Source: Mesorhizobium sp.
GTDB lineage: Bacteria > Pseudomonadota > Alphaproteobacteria > Rhizobiales > Rhizobiaceae
Reading direction: 5' to 3'
DNA: 44,908 bases
Assembly: GCF_017306585.1 (NCBI RefSeq)
Contig: NZ_JAFKIC010000135.1
Coordinates: 1 to 44,908, forward strand
A program made the translations under genes and the position numbers. The notes beneath the pieces were generated by a model that ran no database searches, was not told the origin of the DNA, and saw only the letters and a list, made by a program, of their open reading frames with translations. Shown piece after piece: positions 1 through 8,548 of the stretch (within the stretch, counting starts at the first letter, position 1; each line of letters begins with the position of its first letter).

Positions 1-67
1 TGGAGTGCGTTCAGCCAAGAATTGGTGCGAGAAAGCAATCGCTATGAGTTGAGATGCTGGCGGGACA

Positions 68-120
68 GCGCCCCCCTCTGTCCTGCCGGACATCTCCCCC
101 ATATGGGGGGAGATCGGCAG
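68..120. repeat. Dispersed palindromic repeat, copy 1
   Basis: The segment has outer arms CTGCCG/CGGCAG and inner arms ATCTCCCCC/GGGGGGAGAT, so it would fold into one long hairpin. A near-identical copy lies at 5074-5124. The element abuts the 3' end of the tail gene at 136. Elements of this look are common between genes in Mesorhizobium (recollection, not searched). Confidence 0.75.
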
Positions 121-135
121 CCTCGGCGCCCCATC

Positions 136-2604
136 TTACGGCTCGGCGTCGAACACCGGGGTGAACGCCCGGATCGTGCAGGGCGTCGGGTTGACGTGAC
201 GGATGCGCACCCGCCCCTGCCCTTCCCAGCTGTCGTCGATCGGCACCTCGACATTGCCGGTGAACAGCGTTGCCCCGCCGTCGGGCGTCACGATCGAGGG
301 CATGCGCACGGGTTCCCAGCGCCCGCGCATCAGGGACTGCACTTCCAGCCCCGTTGTGTCGGTCTCGAACAGCGACAGGATCACCTTCGCCACTTTCTTG
401 CGGCGGCCGATGAGGGAGCCGTCGCGGCCGCCGACATCGAGCTCCAGCGTGTCGGCGCTTGCCGCATAGGGCAGGCCGAGCTGCCATCGGGCGGCGCTCG
501 CTCCGCCCGGCAAAGTCACCGTGCCACCGCCGCTGACGGTCAGGCCGCGATAGACCTTGCCGTCGGCCAGCACGTCGACGAACTGGCCGGCCAGATGCGC
601 GGCGCCTCCGACTGATGTGACCGCCGCCCCGATATAGGTCAGGCCGCAATCGACCTCGAAGGCATCGGCGACGGCGTCATATTCGAACGGCGCGGTCTTG
701 ATCTCGATATAGCGCTTCGTCACACCGCCGATGGTGCGCTTGACGACGAGCCAGAGGTCGTCGTTGCCGGCCTGGCCTGGAGTGACCGCGGCGCTCTCGA
801 CCACCGCCCAGCCCGTGCCGTCGAAGCCGCCGCCCAGACGGTGCCGGTGCATGCCGCGCACCTCCTGGCTCGGCTGATGGGTGTAGCCGCCGAGCTCGCC
901 GTTCTCGAGCGGAAACCACAGCAGCGGGTCGGGATCAGTCTGGAAGGCCAGTTCGATCACACCCTGCTTGGGGATATGCTCCGAGACCTGGCCCACGTCA
1001 TCCGAGGAGAAACGGCTCTGCGCCGTCTGCGTCAGCTCGGCGATCGATCGGCGCGAGCGCGTCACATAGAGGAACGACTGGCCGGCATCGACCGGCCGGA
1101 TGCGCGCGCAGCCGAAGGTGCGCGAGCGGCGGTTCTTGAAGGAGGACGGCGTCAGAGCCTCGTCTATGCCCGAGCCCGAAAGCGCGCGCACGCCGCCGGA
1201 CGTGCCGATCAGCAGCGCGCCGTCGGAATCGGCGATCCAAACGATGTCGTTGGCCTGGCCGCCGCCGGCCTGAAGGAATTCGATGGCGTCATCGTCCTTT
1301 TCACCCAGGGCGAAATTGTCGAAATCGCCCGTCCTCGACGCATAGACCGAGAAACGGCGGCTGAAGGCCAGGCGTTCCTCATACAGCGAACCGCTTTCGA
1401 CATACTTGCCGGGGACGAACGTGCCGAGCCGCCAGCGGGTGATTGGCGACAGGTCAGGCAGGGCATGCCCGTACATCGTGACCTGAACGAGGGTTGTGCT
1501 GGTTCGCCCGGTGATCTTCGCCCAGCGCCAGATGTTGTCGCCGCCGAGAAGCCGAATGGCTCGGCCGATATCCGAGGTCTGGAACCCCGTGCCGCCATTG
1601 ATGCCGACGACGGATGAAGCCGTGAGATTGAAAGGCGTCATCAGGGCGCCATCTTCGTTGGGAGCCCATTCGGCCAGCTGCGTGTTTGCGCTGTCAGGGC
1701 CACCACCACCCTCCATATCCAGCCGCAGATACTCGAACGGGGTCTTGTTGAAGAAATCGAAATATCGGCGTTCGTAGGGAGACCATCCGATCTGGGCGAC
1801 TTGCGAATCGATCGTCGTCCAGTTGGTTCCGTTGTTAGACCCCTGAACCACCCACTGTGTCGGCATGTCTTCTGCATTTGCCGCGCCGCCGGATGCCTGC
1901 ACCCAATAGGCGTTGCAGACCTTTTGCGCGCCGCCGGGTTGCTGGTACTGGACCCAGGCTGTTGTTCCGGAGGACAGGAAAGACAGCGTGCGGCCGTTCT
2001 TGTCGAACAATTGCCACGCATTGCCCGTCGCATTCTGGCTGGAGACCGTGCCTGTTGGCGTGGTCAACCCGGTCATCTTCGGGACGAACGAACCGTACGA
2101 TGCCGGCGTCAGTGTCGTGGAAGTGTCGTTGATGTCGTCATACGGGCCGTCGAGGAACTGGAAGTCGTCGAGCGTCCAGGCGGTGTGCGCCGTGCGCGTC
2201 AGCACCTTCGGCGGATAGTTGCGATGGGTGATCCACATCTGGTCGGCCGACTGCACATAGGCGAGCTCGAACAGGTCCGCTTCGAGATAGGGCGACGCCA
2301 CTTCCACCGTGCCGACGCGGGCGCCATAGGCATAGACGCGGATATACTGGTCGCCGAATTCGAGCGCATAGGCCTGGTCGGCCGAGAAGATGAACGGGAT
2401 CAGCCGTGTCTTTTTCGCCGAAAGCTTGACCTCGCCGGCGAAATAGGTGCCGCCGCGCTTGCGGATGCCGCCATGCGGCAGCGTCACGAAGTTCTCGCAC
2501 CGGGCGAGTGCCGCCCGATAGAAATCGAGCGACGCGCGAGCGTGCAAACGCGGACTGATCTCGCCGCGGGTGAAGACGTCCTGAACCGGATAGAGCGACG
2601 TCAT
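136..2604 (-). CDS. Prophage tail tubular protein B-like structural protein with a discoidin-like insert
   Basis: This 822-residue protein resembles the large structural proteins encoded next to tail tubular protein A in podovirus-like prophages. The N-terminus has the typical opening: an early GEISPRLHARASLDFY stretch, then RCENFVTLPHGGIRKRGGT. At about residues 170-310 there is an apparent F5/8 type C (discoidin) fold, with WVVQGSNNGTNWTTID and a later FEYLRLDM strand; such domains bind sugars, so host-surface contact is a reasonable inference. The ATG overlaps the stop of the upstream gene by one base (TGATG), indicating translational coupling. The reading frame is intact although the rest of the phage is decayed. 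Family placement is fairly sure; exact virion position is not. Confidence 0.72.
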   Translation of the reverse strand: MTSLYPVQDVFTRGEISPRLHARASLDFYRAALARCENFVTLPHGGIRKRGGTYFAGEVKLSAKKTRLIPFIFSADQAYALEFGDQYIRVYAYGARVGTVEVASPYLEADLFELAYVQSADQMWITHRNYPPKVLTRTAHTAWTLDDFQFLDGPYDDINDTSTTLTPASYGSFVPKMTGLTTPTGTVSSQNATGNAWQLFDKNGRTLSFLSSGTTAWVQYQQPGGAQKVCNAYWVQASGGAANAEDMPTQWVVQGSNNGTNWTTIDSQVAQIGWSPYERRYFDFFNKTPFEYLRLDMEGGGGPDSANTQLAEWAPNEDGALMTPFNLTASSVVGINGGTGFQTSDIGRAIRLLGGDNIWRWAKITGRTSTTLVQVTMYGHALPDLSPITRWRLGTFVPGKYVESGSLYEERLAFSRRFSVYASRTGDFDNFALGEKDDDAIEFLQAGGGQANDIVWIADSDGALLIGTSGGVRALSGSGIDEALTPSSFKNRRSRTFGCARIRPVDAGQSFLYVTRSRRSIAELTQTAQSRFSSDDVGQVSEHIPKQGVIELAFQTDPDPLLWFPLENGELGGYTHQPSQEVRGMHRHRLGGGFDGTGWAVVESAAVTPGQAGNDDLWLVVKRTIGGVTKRYIEIKTAPFEYDAVADAFEVDCGLTYIGAAVTSVGGAAHLAGQFVDVLADGKVYRGLTVSGGGTVTLPGGASAARWQLGLPYAASADTLELDVGGRDGSLIGRRKKVAKVILSLFETDTTGLEVQSLMRGRWEPVRMPSIVTPDGGATLFTGNVEVPIDDSWEGQGRVRIRHVNPTPCTIRAFTPVFDAEP

Positions 2605-3203
2605 CAGCGCACACCCCTGCCGTCGCCGCGCTGAAAGGACCAGGAAGCGGTGTAAAGCCGCCCGCCCCGCTGGATCGCATTGGCATTGAAGGCGGCGTCC
2701 AGCGCCCGGTCATAGGCCGCGCGGGCGATGTCGATCATCCCTGACTTGTAGGTCAGCGGATGCGCGACCTTGACGGCGAGCGCGGCCACCACCACCTCGG
2801 TGAAAAGCGCGTCCCAGTCGTTGGGGTCGGTCAGGTTGGCGACGTAGCGGATGACAAGCGGCCCGGGCTGGTCCGAATAGATCAATCCCGCCTCCTGCCG
2901 CCACGAGACCGGCACCCCGTCCGCCTCGCCATTGTGGGTCATCGGCAGCGGGCGCAGGCAGTCGGCCGGCAGTTCATAGGCGAAGTTCAACGTGCAGGCG
3001 CTGTTGCCTGTATCCGATGCCGTCACCGTGGCGCGCAGGATCGCGAACACCCAGGCGCATTTGGTCAGCTCGGCCTCGCGCGTCAGGTCGAAATGCAGGT
3101 TGAGCAGACGCGCCGCCTTGACGTCCTGGTCGAGACTGTCGATCGGCGCCTCGTCGAGCACGGCGAGCGCCATATTGGCGATGTCGAGTGGTGTGATGGC
3201 CAT
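2604..3203 (-). CDS. Prophage tail tubular protein A-like (gp11-like) protein
   Basis: The 199-residue protein starts with a helical segment of the form ITPLDIANMALAVLDEAPI followed by the ARLLNLHFDLTREAELTKCAWVFA stretch, split here as ARLLNLHFDLTRE and AELTKCAWVFA. This is characteristic of the short proteins that form the tail adaptor ring in T7-like and related phages. Length is normal for the family. The start is ATG with GAGG upstream. It is the first gene of a two-gene unit with the tail B-like gene. Both are intact, whereas capsid, terminase and the opposite-strand virion gene are broken, so this is a remnant rather than a functional phage. Confidence 0.7.
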   Translation of the reverse strand: MAITPLDIANMALAVLDEAPIDSLDQDVKAARLLNLHFDLTREAELTKCAWVFAILRATVTASDTGNSACTLNFAYELPADCLRPLPMTHNGEADGVPVSWRQEAGLIYSDQPGPLVIRYVANLTDPNDWDALFTEVVVAALAVKVAHPLTYKSGMIDIARAAYDRALDAAFNANAIQRGGRLYTASWSFQRGDGRGVR

Positions 3204-3232
3204 GGGTCGCCTCGTGGTGAATGATTAGGGAA

Positions 3233-3375
3233 AGAGCTTCTTTCTCCCCGCTCACAGGGAGAAATGCCGGCAGGGCTGAGGGCGGCGCCGGCATCGAAAG
3301 CTGGCGCCAATTTCCAAGCGCTGGCGCTGCCCTCACCTGCCTGCCGACATCTGTCAGCGTAGACGGGGCGAGGAG
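3233..3375. repeat. Degenerate intergenic palindromic element
   Basis: The stretch begins with a CTTTCTCCCCGCTCACAGGG-type hairpin and continues into GCCGGCAGGGCTGAGGG. It then shows a diverged inverted counterpart (CTGCCCTCACCTGCCTGCCGAC) near 3330-3351, given here in two parts: CTGCCCTCACCTG and CCTGCCGAC. It looks like an eroded copy of a rhizobial intergenic repeat. Together with the next repeat it fills the 486-base gap between 3203 and 3690; no gene is seen there. Confidence 0.45.
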
Positions 3376-3451
3376 TTCTGCGCGGCCGTAAATCTCAATT
3401 TCGGAGAAACGATATTTCTGACCGACGCCAGCCTGGCTGTCTGGGCTGTCT

Positions 3452-3553
3452 AGAGCCGTTCAGCGTTTCATAGAATCGCTGAAAGGCTCTAACTCTTTGT
3501 TTTTACGCAATTCCCTAGGGGAAACCGTTTCATACCTTTCCTGGAATTGCTTT
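3452..3553. repeat. Composite intergenic repeat with two inverted-repeat pairs
   Basis: The first dyad pairs AGAGCC.TTCAGCG with CGCTGAA.GGCTCT (3452-3490). The second pairs GCAATTCC with GGAATTGC (about 3507-3550), with ACCGTTTCA in its loop. This layout is that of a very common Rhizobiales intergenic repeat (recollection). The function is unknown. It has no coding capacity. Confidence 0.65.
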
Positions 3554-3689
3554 AGTATCCGTCCTCGCTGGCGCAGTAGGTCAGCGTCACGACCTGAGAC
3601 GGCGCTTCCTGCGCCGCAGCCCCCGCCAGCTTACTTTTGAGATCGAGTCACGCGGGTCGCAACAGACCACAGTGCCTCTGAACCGCTGG

Positions 3690-4208
3690 CTACTTCTCAG
3701 GAAGCGCAATACCTTTCGCCAACTTCAACCATGTTTTTCTGGCGATTTCATAAGTGTCCTCGGTTGTATAACAGATCAACGTAACAACCCCGAAGGGAGC
3801 CTCCGAGACGGCCGTCCAGTTCCGGATCAGGCCAGGTTTCCTGAGGCGGACAGAAGATAACGAAACATCCCGGCCATCGATCTTGACGAGCGACGGCTTG
3901 TCGATCGCTATGGGATCGAAGCCATAAGTAACACCCCTGGCAATTGTTTCATCGTTGATCTCGTTTCGGTACCGTTCGAAGAACTCATGCGAGTCCAAGC
4001 CTGTCGGAGTCGTTGTCGAAACCACGCTGCAATCGCCACCACACGCGTCGGCCATGCATGACAGGAAGATCTTTTGATCCTGAAACTCCGCCTGCCACAA
4101 ATCATCGCTGTATGTCAGTTTCACGCCCGTGGTGGGTTCGGAGATTTCTCCCGCGAAGACTGACGAGACGACGGAAAGAACGAAAAGGATTGTCGTTGCG
4201 GAGCGCAT
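3690..4208 (-). CDS. Secreted protein of unknown function
   Basis: The 172-residue product has a clear Sec signal peptide (SATTILFVLSVVSSVFAGE, cleavage near residue 19-20) and no further membrane segment. Cysteines occur in pairs (CMADACGGDC), suggesting disulfides in the periplasm. I do not recognise a family. The gene stands alone between repeats and a small membrane protein gene, within the degraded prophage region. Its G+C is visibly lower than that of the flanking phage genes, so it may be morphon-like cargo or an independent insertion. Confidence 0.6.
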   Translation of the reverse strand: MRSATTILFVLSVVSSVFAGEISEPTTGVKLTYSDDLWQAEFQDQKIFLSCMADACGGDCSVVSTTTPTGLDSHEFFERYRNEINDETIARGVTYGFDPIAIDKPSLVKIDGRDVSLSSVRLRKPGLIRNWTAVSEAPFGVVTLICYTTEDTYEIARKTWLKLAKGIALPEK

Positions 4209-4331
4209 GGAGCTGATTATTTCCTCTGATCTTGAGCTTGAGGCTCTCTTCGAGCAACCTGCCCCAGATCAACCATCCGCGCTAAGCCAAATCAATGTCT
4301 CGGGAGGCAAATTTCCGGCTGCGTGCGCGCC

Positions 4332-4634
4332 TTACCCGACCAGCCATTGCCGCCATATCGGCATGGATAATATCGATAGGACGATGAGAGCACACCAAAC
4401 CCACCCTAGCCACACCAAGAGCAAACACCACCAGGCAAATCGATCGCCTCGTGCAGCCGCTCGTTTGACGGCGGCATACTTGGCCCAACTCGAAATGGAG
4501 TAGAGCGTTGAATACACGGAACCGCCCTTTGGAGGGGCCGCCTCGATTTCCTCGCCGAGAAGATGGCCTCCGTACAATTGGAACGGCGCCGAGAGGACAA
4601 GGCTTATCGTGATGGCAAAAAGGAACCAGTTCAA
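4332..4634 (-). CDS. Small membrane protein of unknown function
   Basis: The 100-residue protein has an N-terminal hydrophobic segment (about residues 2-20, FLFAITISLVLSAPF) and a C-terminal one (about 70-92, CLLLVWLGWVWCALIVLSIL) with a short Arg/Lys-rich loop before it. It is probably an inner-membrane protein with two passes. No family was recognised. It lies 123 bases upstream of the secreted-protein gene on the same strand, so the two may be co-transcribed. Confidence 0.5.
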   Translation of the reverse strand: MNWFLFAITISLVLSAPFQLYGGHLLGEEIEAAPPKGGSVYSTLYSISSWAKYAAVKRAAARGDRFAWWCLLLVWLGWVWCALIVLSILSMPIWRQWLVG

Positions 4635-4731
4635 ACCAATATTCTCTCGCTGCCGTAAACCCCTATTCTAGCTGCCTTCGAGAATGAAATAGTAACGTCA
4701 CCCATTACAATTAGACCATTTTATTCAAGAA

Positions 4732-4758
4732 GCGGGGGCACATTGCCCCCGCCTTTTT
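4732..4758. terminator. Bidirectional rho-independent terminator
   Basis: A 9-bp perfect stem, GCGGGGGCA/TGCCCCCGC, with a 3-nt loop is followed on the plus strand by CTTTTT. It sits just past the stop codon of the minus-strand capsid-like fragment. Confidence 0.7.
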
Positions 4759-4765
4759 GGCCCGG

Positions 4766-5065
4766 TCAGGCCTCGGTCGTCTTCAGCGCGATGAAGGTCA
4801 TGTTCTTCACGCTCGATGCCGTGCGGTCCCAGTTCGCCGCCAGCGCCAGCTCCGCGTCGGTGGCGAACTCGCCGGCGGTGGAGGCGTCGAGGAAGCGGGT
4901 GCCGGGCACATGCGGCACGAAATGCCGGCGGCCCACCATCTCGGTGACGCCGCCGCCATGGCCCTGGCGCGGCTTGCGGTCGAACTCCAGCGGGCCGCCC
5001 TCGGTGTTGACGGGCAGCTCGTTCCACAGGATCGCCTTGTCCTTGAACATGAACGCCGTGTAGGC
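4766..5065 (-). pseudogene. 3' remnant of a phage structural (probably capsid) gene
   Basis: The open stretch encodes about 100 residues ending in ANWDRTASSVKNMTF...TTEA. It includes a Gly-rich PRQGHGGGVTE loop and the RRHFVPHVPGTRF segment, which I associate with coat proteins of rhizobial prophages (moderate certainty). Going upstream, an in-frame TAG appears right where the dispersed repeat begins (about 5074). The only internal ATG is at 5050, giving 94 residues. The gene has therefore lost its 5' part at the repeat boundary. A terminator follows the stop codon. It is unlikely to be functional. Confidence 0.5.
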
Positions 5066-5073
5066 GCCCTACG

Positions 5074-5124
5074 GCGCCCCCCTCTGTCCTGCCGGACATC
5101 TCCTCCTCAAGGGGGGAGATTGGC
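5074..5124. repeat. Dispersed palindromic repeat, copy 2
   Basis: Starting GCGCCCCCCTCTGTCCTGCC, the first 30 bases are identical to copy 1 at 68-120; only the loop and last arm differ. It marks the point where the capsid-like gene is cut, so it may have been a recombination site during prophage decay. Confidence 0.75.
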
Positions 5125-5255
5125 TGTCGCGGGCGCCGCGTTCCGGCATGCCCCCCTAGCGCGCTCAGCCCGAAAACCCACCGCAACCGAACCGGCCGCC
5201 ATCCCCGGCGGCCCATCGCCGCGCGCCCTTCAAACCGCCAGGCAGGAGACAGCCA

Positions 5256-6771
5256 ATGGTCCATGTCATTCCCCTGTCCATCGCCCAGCGCCGGCGTGAT
5301 CCCGACAAGACGCAGCAAGCTCCTGAGATAACGCCCATAGCCGGCCCTACGCGGGGCTATGCGGGCGATGTCGGGGAACTGACCGCGCATTACCAGCAGC
5401 GCATGGCGCAGCAGGAGGCTTTCGACACCGACTTCATCCGCCGCCATTTCGACGGCCAGCTGGCAAAGGCCGAGGACGAGGCGGCGGCGAAGGCGCCGGC
5501 CGACGGGCGCGGCCTGCATGACGCCATCTATGGCGAGCTCGACCCCTATACCGGGCAGGTGGCCAAGCCCGGCCTGTTCGACGCCCTGTTCCAGGACATT
5601 CTGCGGCAAGTGCCCGAGGGCCAGCGGGCGGATTTCATCCGGCAAGGCTCTGCAACGCGCGAGGCCCGCTCGCTGCGCCTGGCGGCGAGGCAGATCCAAC
5701 TGCGTGACGCTTACGAGCAGGCCCGGCTCGACACGGTGCTGAACGACAATGCCGCGGCGATCGGCAAGGGTGGAGGCGCAGATCGCCAGGGATCCACAGC
5801 GGGCGCTGGATATGCTGACGACCGGAGCGATTACAGACGCTGCCGGCGACGATGCCGCCGGCGACGCGGCCATGGGCTGGATGCTCGCGCCGAGCAGCCT
5901 GAAGGCGGCGAAAGGCGACCGTGTCGGGAGACTGACGCCGGATGAAAGGGTGGCGCAGGCGTTTGGCGACACTGCTCCGCCGGATCAGGCCATTCCCCTC
6001 GAGGCGATAACCTATCTGAAGCCGGACGATCTCGCGGCGCTGAAGGCTCAGGCCAACAACGCCACAGTGGCTCGGATGATCGGTGCGCATGCGAGAGTCA
6101 TGCTTGCCGAGCAGAACGCGCCGGCTGTCATCGCCACCACGGGAAAATACCCCGAAGAGGAACCGACGGCGCAGGATTTCGTCAACATCTACGGCTCCGA
6201 TGAGGGCCCGAGGCGCTTCGATGACTTCCGCATAACGACCGGCGTCGCCAAGGCGTACTCCGACATGTATCCGGCGACGAACCAGGCGATCCATGCCGAT
6301 CTCCGTGACGCCGAACCCGCGCCCGGCGGTTCGCCGGAAGCGGTTGAACGCTACGAGGTAAAGGCGGCGGCCGCCCGCCTGATCATGCTCGCTCGCGATG
6401 CCGATCCCGCCGCCTATGTCAGCCAGCTGTATCGCGGCGATGCTCCGGACTGGAGCAAGCTTGAAACGCCCGAGGATTTCCAGGCCGCCGTCAACTGGGC
6501 CCGGGCCGCTCAGCAGCAAATGGGGTTCAGGACGGTGTTGTCCGTCCCGCAGGAATTCTCGGACAGGATGGGCGCCAGATATGTCGATGAAAGCGTGCCG
6601 CCGCAGCAGCGCATCATCGAACTGAGCGAGAAATTCAAGGCACTGCGCAACCCTGAAGAGCGCTTCACTTTCGCTTGGCAGATGCTGCCGTCCGCCCTGG
6701 CCGGCCTGCGCCGGAACGCGGCAGGCAAACCGAGCCGTCGGGAAACTGCGCATGGCGCGACAGCATGTTGA
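5256..6771 (+). pseudogene. Frameshifted and 3'-truncated prophage virion-type protein
   Basis: Translation starts at an ATG with AGGAGA upstream and runs to about residue 168 (…LNDNAAAIGK). There the frame must change to continue as VEAQIARDPQRALDMLTTGA, near 5765-5775 in the run GGCAAGGGTGG. The second frame then stays open to 6771. The joined product is hydrophilic, helical and rich in Ala/Asp/Glu/Arg, like the large internal or injection-associated proteins of rhizobial prophages, which is only a weak assignment. The last 15-20 residues are read from sequence that on the other strand encodes the terminase, so the true 3' end is lost at a junction near 6700-6730. Confidence 0.55.
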
Positions 6772-7221
6772 GCCCATGCGCGGCATATTGCCGGGAAAGC
6801 GCGGTGCCCGCCCCTTCCAGCGTTTCGCGGCGGCCGTCGCGCGGCCACGCGAAGGGCAGCCAGTCGCCCCAGGGTTTCAGGGTCAGCGCCTGCATCGCCG
6901 GGGTCTGCTGCGAGGCCCTGACGGCTTTTGTGACGTAGACGACGTCCGTTTCGGTGTCCCAGGCGAGTTCGACGGCGGCGGAAGGATGGTCCCAGCCGAA
7001 ATCGAGCGCGCCGAGCCTCGGCCAGTAGCGCGGCAGCCGGAACGGCTCGCAGGCGATCAACTCCTCGGCCACCGGAAAGATGCGGCCCGAGCCCAGCACC
7101 GGAATGCCTTTCGCGCGGGCCTCGCGCTCATGCGCGGGATAGGCGGCCACGATCGCGGCACGTTCCCCCGGCGAATAATGCTCCGCCTCGTCGATGGTCA
7201 TGAAGGTGACGTGTCGGGACA
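6665..7221 (-). pseudogene. Terminase large subunit, C-terminal piece
   Basis: From SRHVTFMTIDEAEHYSP onward the frame encodes the connection to, and first half of, the terminase nuclease domain. GALDFGWDHPSAA holds the first RuvC-type nuclease Asp; then come the TDVVYVTKAVR strand and the RQYAAHGLNMLS segment. Recognisable homology ends at about QFPDGS (near 6730), after which the frame reads into rearranged DNA and stops at 6665. The matching N-terminal piece lies about 2 kb upstream on the same strand (9214-10014), with a two-gene cassette between them. No good start codon precedes the segment. Confidence 0.75.
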
Positions 7222-7328
7222 TGGCGGTTTCCTGATTCAGCGTCTGCGCAAATTGGCGTATCGCCTTGTCCACGCACGGTTTTTTCCCGCCACCTGCCGC
7301 TGGCCGAACGATAGAAGAGCCATTCCGC

Positions 7329-8489
7329 TCAGCCGTGAGCGGCAGCTTCCCGCATTTGCGCATGCCGGCGCACATGCTCCAGCGTCAGTTCGGGGCCGAT
7401 ATGCGAAAGCTCGGTCGCGGCCGCTTCGGCCGCATCGGCCGCGGGTTCGATGACGCGCTCGAACATATCGCGCTCGTAGAGCCTGACCGCCTCGCGCCAG
7501 TCGCCGGCCTCGACGAGATGGCGCGCAAGCTCGGCGGCGTCGAGCATGGCGGCATTGACGCCCTCGCCGCCGAAGGGCGACATAAGATGGGCGGCATCGC
7601 CCAGCAGCGTCACACCGACCCGGTTTTGCCAATGATGGCCGACCGGCAGCGCATGGATGGGGCGCGCCACGATCTGGTCGTTGCTGGCCGCGATCAGCGC
7701 CAGGATCTCGGGCGACCAGCCTTCGAACTCCGCCATCAGCCGTGCCCGCGCTGCCGCCGGCGTGGAAAAATCGAAGGTCCGGGCCGCCCAGTCGGCCGGC
7801 ACGCGGAAGATGGCGTAGCCGCGCAGATGGGCATTGGCGTTGCGCTGGACGATCATGTTCCTGCCATCGCCTTCGACGCCGATCTTGCCGCGACCGACCA
7901 GCTTCGAGATCGCCGGGTGTCTGGCGTCGACATCGTCGATGCCGAACTCGATGAAGGTCAGTCCCGAATACTGAGGGCGATAGCGCGACACCAGCGGGCG
8001 CACGCGCGACCAGGCGCCATCGGCGCCGACGACCAGATCGAACGGCCCCAGCAGATCAGGGCCGAAGGCAAGGTCATAGGCGCCGTCCGGGCGCGCATAG
8101 ACTTCACGCAGGTCCCTGCCCCATTGCACGGTGCCTTCGGGCAGCGAGGCAAGCAGGATCTCGCGCAGCGCCGAGCGGTCCACCTCGGGGCGATCTCCGC
8201 TGTCGTCGTCATCGGCCACTATCAGCTGACCGTTCTTGTCGTAGAGCCGGCTGCCCTGGTCCTCGTAGCGCGCGATGCGCAGGAATTCCTGTTCCAGCCC
8301 GGCGCGCCGCAGCGCCAGCTGGCCGGACTCGACATGCAGGTCGAGCGTGCCGCCCTGCGGGCGGAACAGCGCATGCTCCTCGCGCTCGAAGACGGTCGCG
8401 GCGATGCCGTTGATATGGAGAATGCGGGCCAGCGTCAGCCCGGCCGGGCCGGCGCCGATGATGGCGATGCGTGGGGTCGTTGCGGTCAT
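7329..8489 (-). CDS. Tet(X)-like FAD-dependent monooxygenase
   Basis: The 386-residue protein has the length and layout of Tet(X)-type class A flavin monooxygenases. The N-terminal dinucleotide motif is IAIIGAGPAGLTLARIL, followed by GGTLDLHVESGQLALRRAGL, close to the corresponding Tet(X) stretch. It also has VDRSALREILLASL, the LVVGADGAWSRVR motif, and GDAAHLMSPFGGEGVN for FAD binding. The family hydroxylates aromatic or polyketide-like substrates using NADPH and O2; this substrate is unknown, and resistance activity cannot be claimed from sequence. It is divergent from a MarR gene across a 56-bp operator region and is therefore probably repressed by it. The pair sits inside a split phage terminase gene. 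Confidence 0.85.
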   Translation of the reverse strand: MTATTPRIAIIGAGPAGLTLARILHINGIAATVFEREEHALFRPQGGTLDLHVESGQLALRRAGLEQEFLRIARYEDQGSRLYDKNGQLIVADDDDSGDRPEVDRSALREILLASLPEGTVQWGRDLREVYARPDGAYDLAFGPDLLGPFDLVVGADGAWSRVRPLVSRYRPQYSGLTFIEFGIDDVDARHPAISKLVGRGKIGVEGDGRNMIVQRNANAHLRGYAIFRVPADWAARTFDFSTPAAARARLMAEFEGWSPEILALIAASNDQIVARPIHALPVGHHWQNRVGVTLLGDAAHLMSPFGGEGVNAAMLDAAELARHLVEAGDWREAVRLYERDMFERVIEPAADAAEAAATELSHIGPELTLEHVRRHAQMREAAAHG

Positions 8490-8509
8490 GGACAGAGGTC
8501 TCGCAGTGA

Positions 8510-8531
8510 ATTATATAGGAGCCTATATAAT
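8510..8531. promoter_or_regulatory. Palindromic operator between monooxygenase and MarR genes
   Basis: A perfect 10-bp inverted repeat, ATTATATAGG and CCTATATAAT, is separated by AG. It lies 21 bases upstream of the monooxygenase ATG and 14 bases upstream of the MarR ATG. Size and symmetry suit a MarR-family dimer, and it covers the likely promoters of both genes. Confidence 0.75.
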
Positions 8532-8534
8532 ATC

Positions 8535-8548
8535 CATAGGTACCTATG
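8535..8548. promoter_or_regulatory. Second MarR-type palindrome overlapping the marR start codon
   Basis: CATAGGTACCTATG is a perfect 14-bp palindrome sharing the core TAGG/CCTA with the operator at 8510-8531. Its last three bases are the first possible ATG of the MarR gene, so binding there would also block marR expression (autoregulation, inferred). Confidence 0.6.

Noticed and set aside
4725-5972. Long minus-strand open frame of about 415 codons
   Set aside because: It runs antisense through the frameshifted phage gene and the repeat. Its residues are Arg/Gly/Ala-biased shadow sequence with no domain.
7329-8489. Calling the monooxygenase a tetracycline-resistance gene
   Set aside because: Only family resemblance to Tet(X) is visible; substrate cannot be deduced from sequence.
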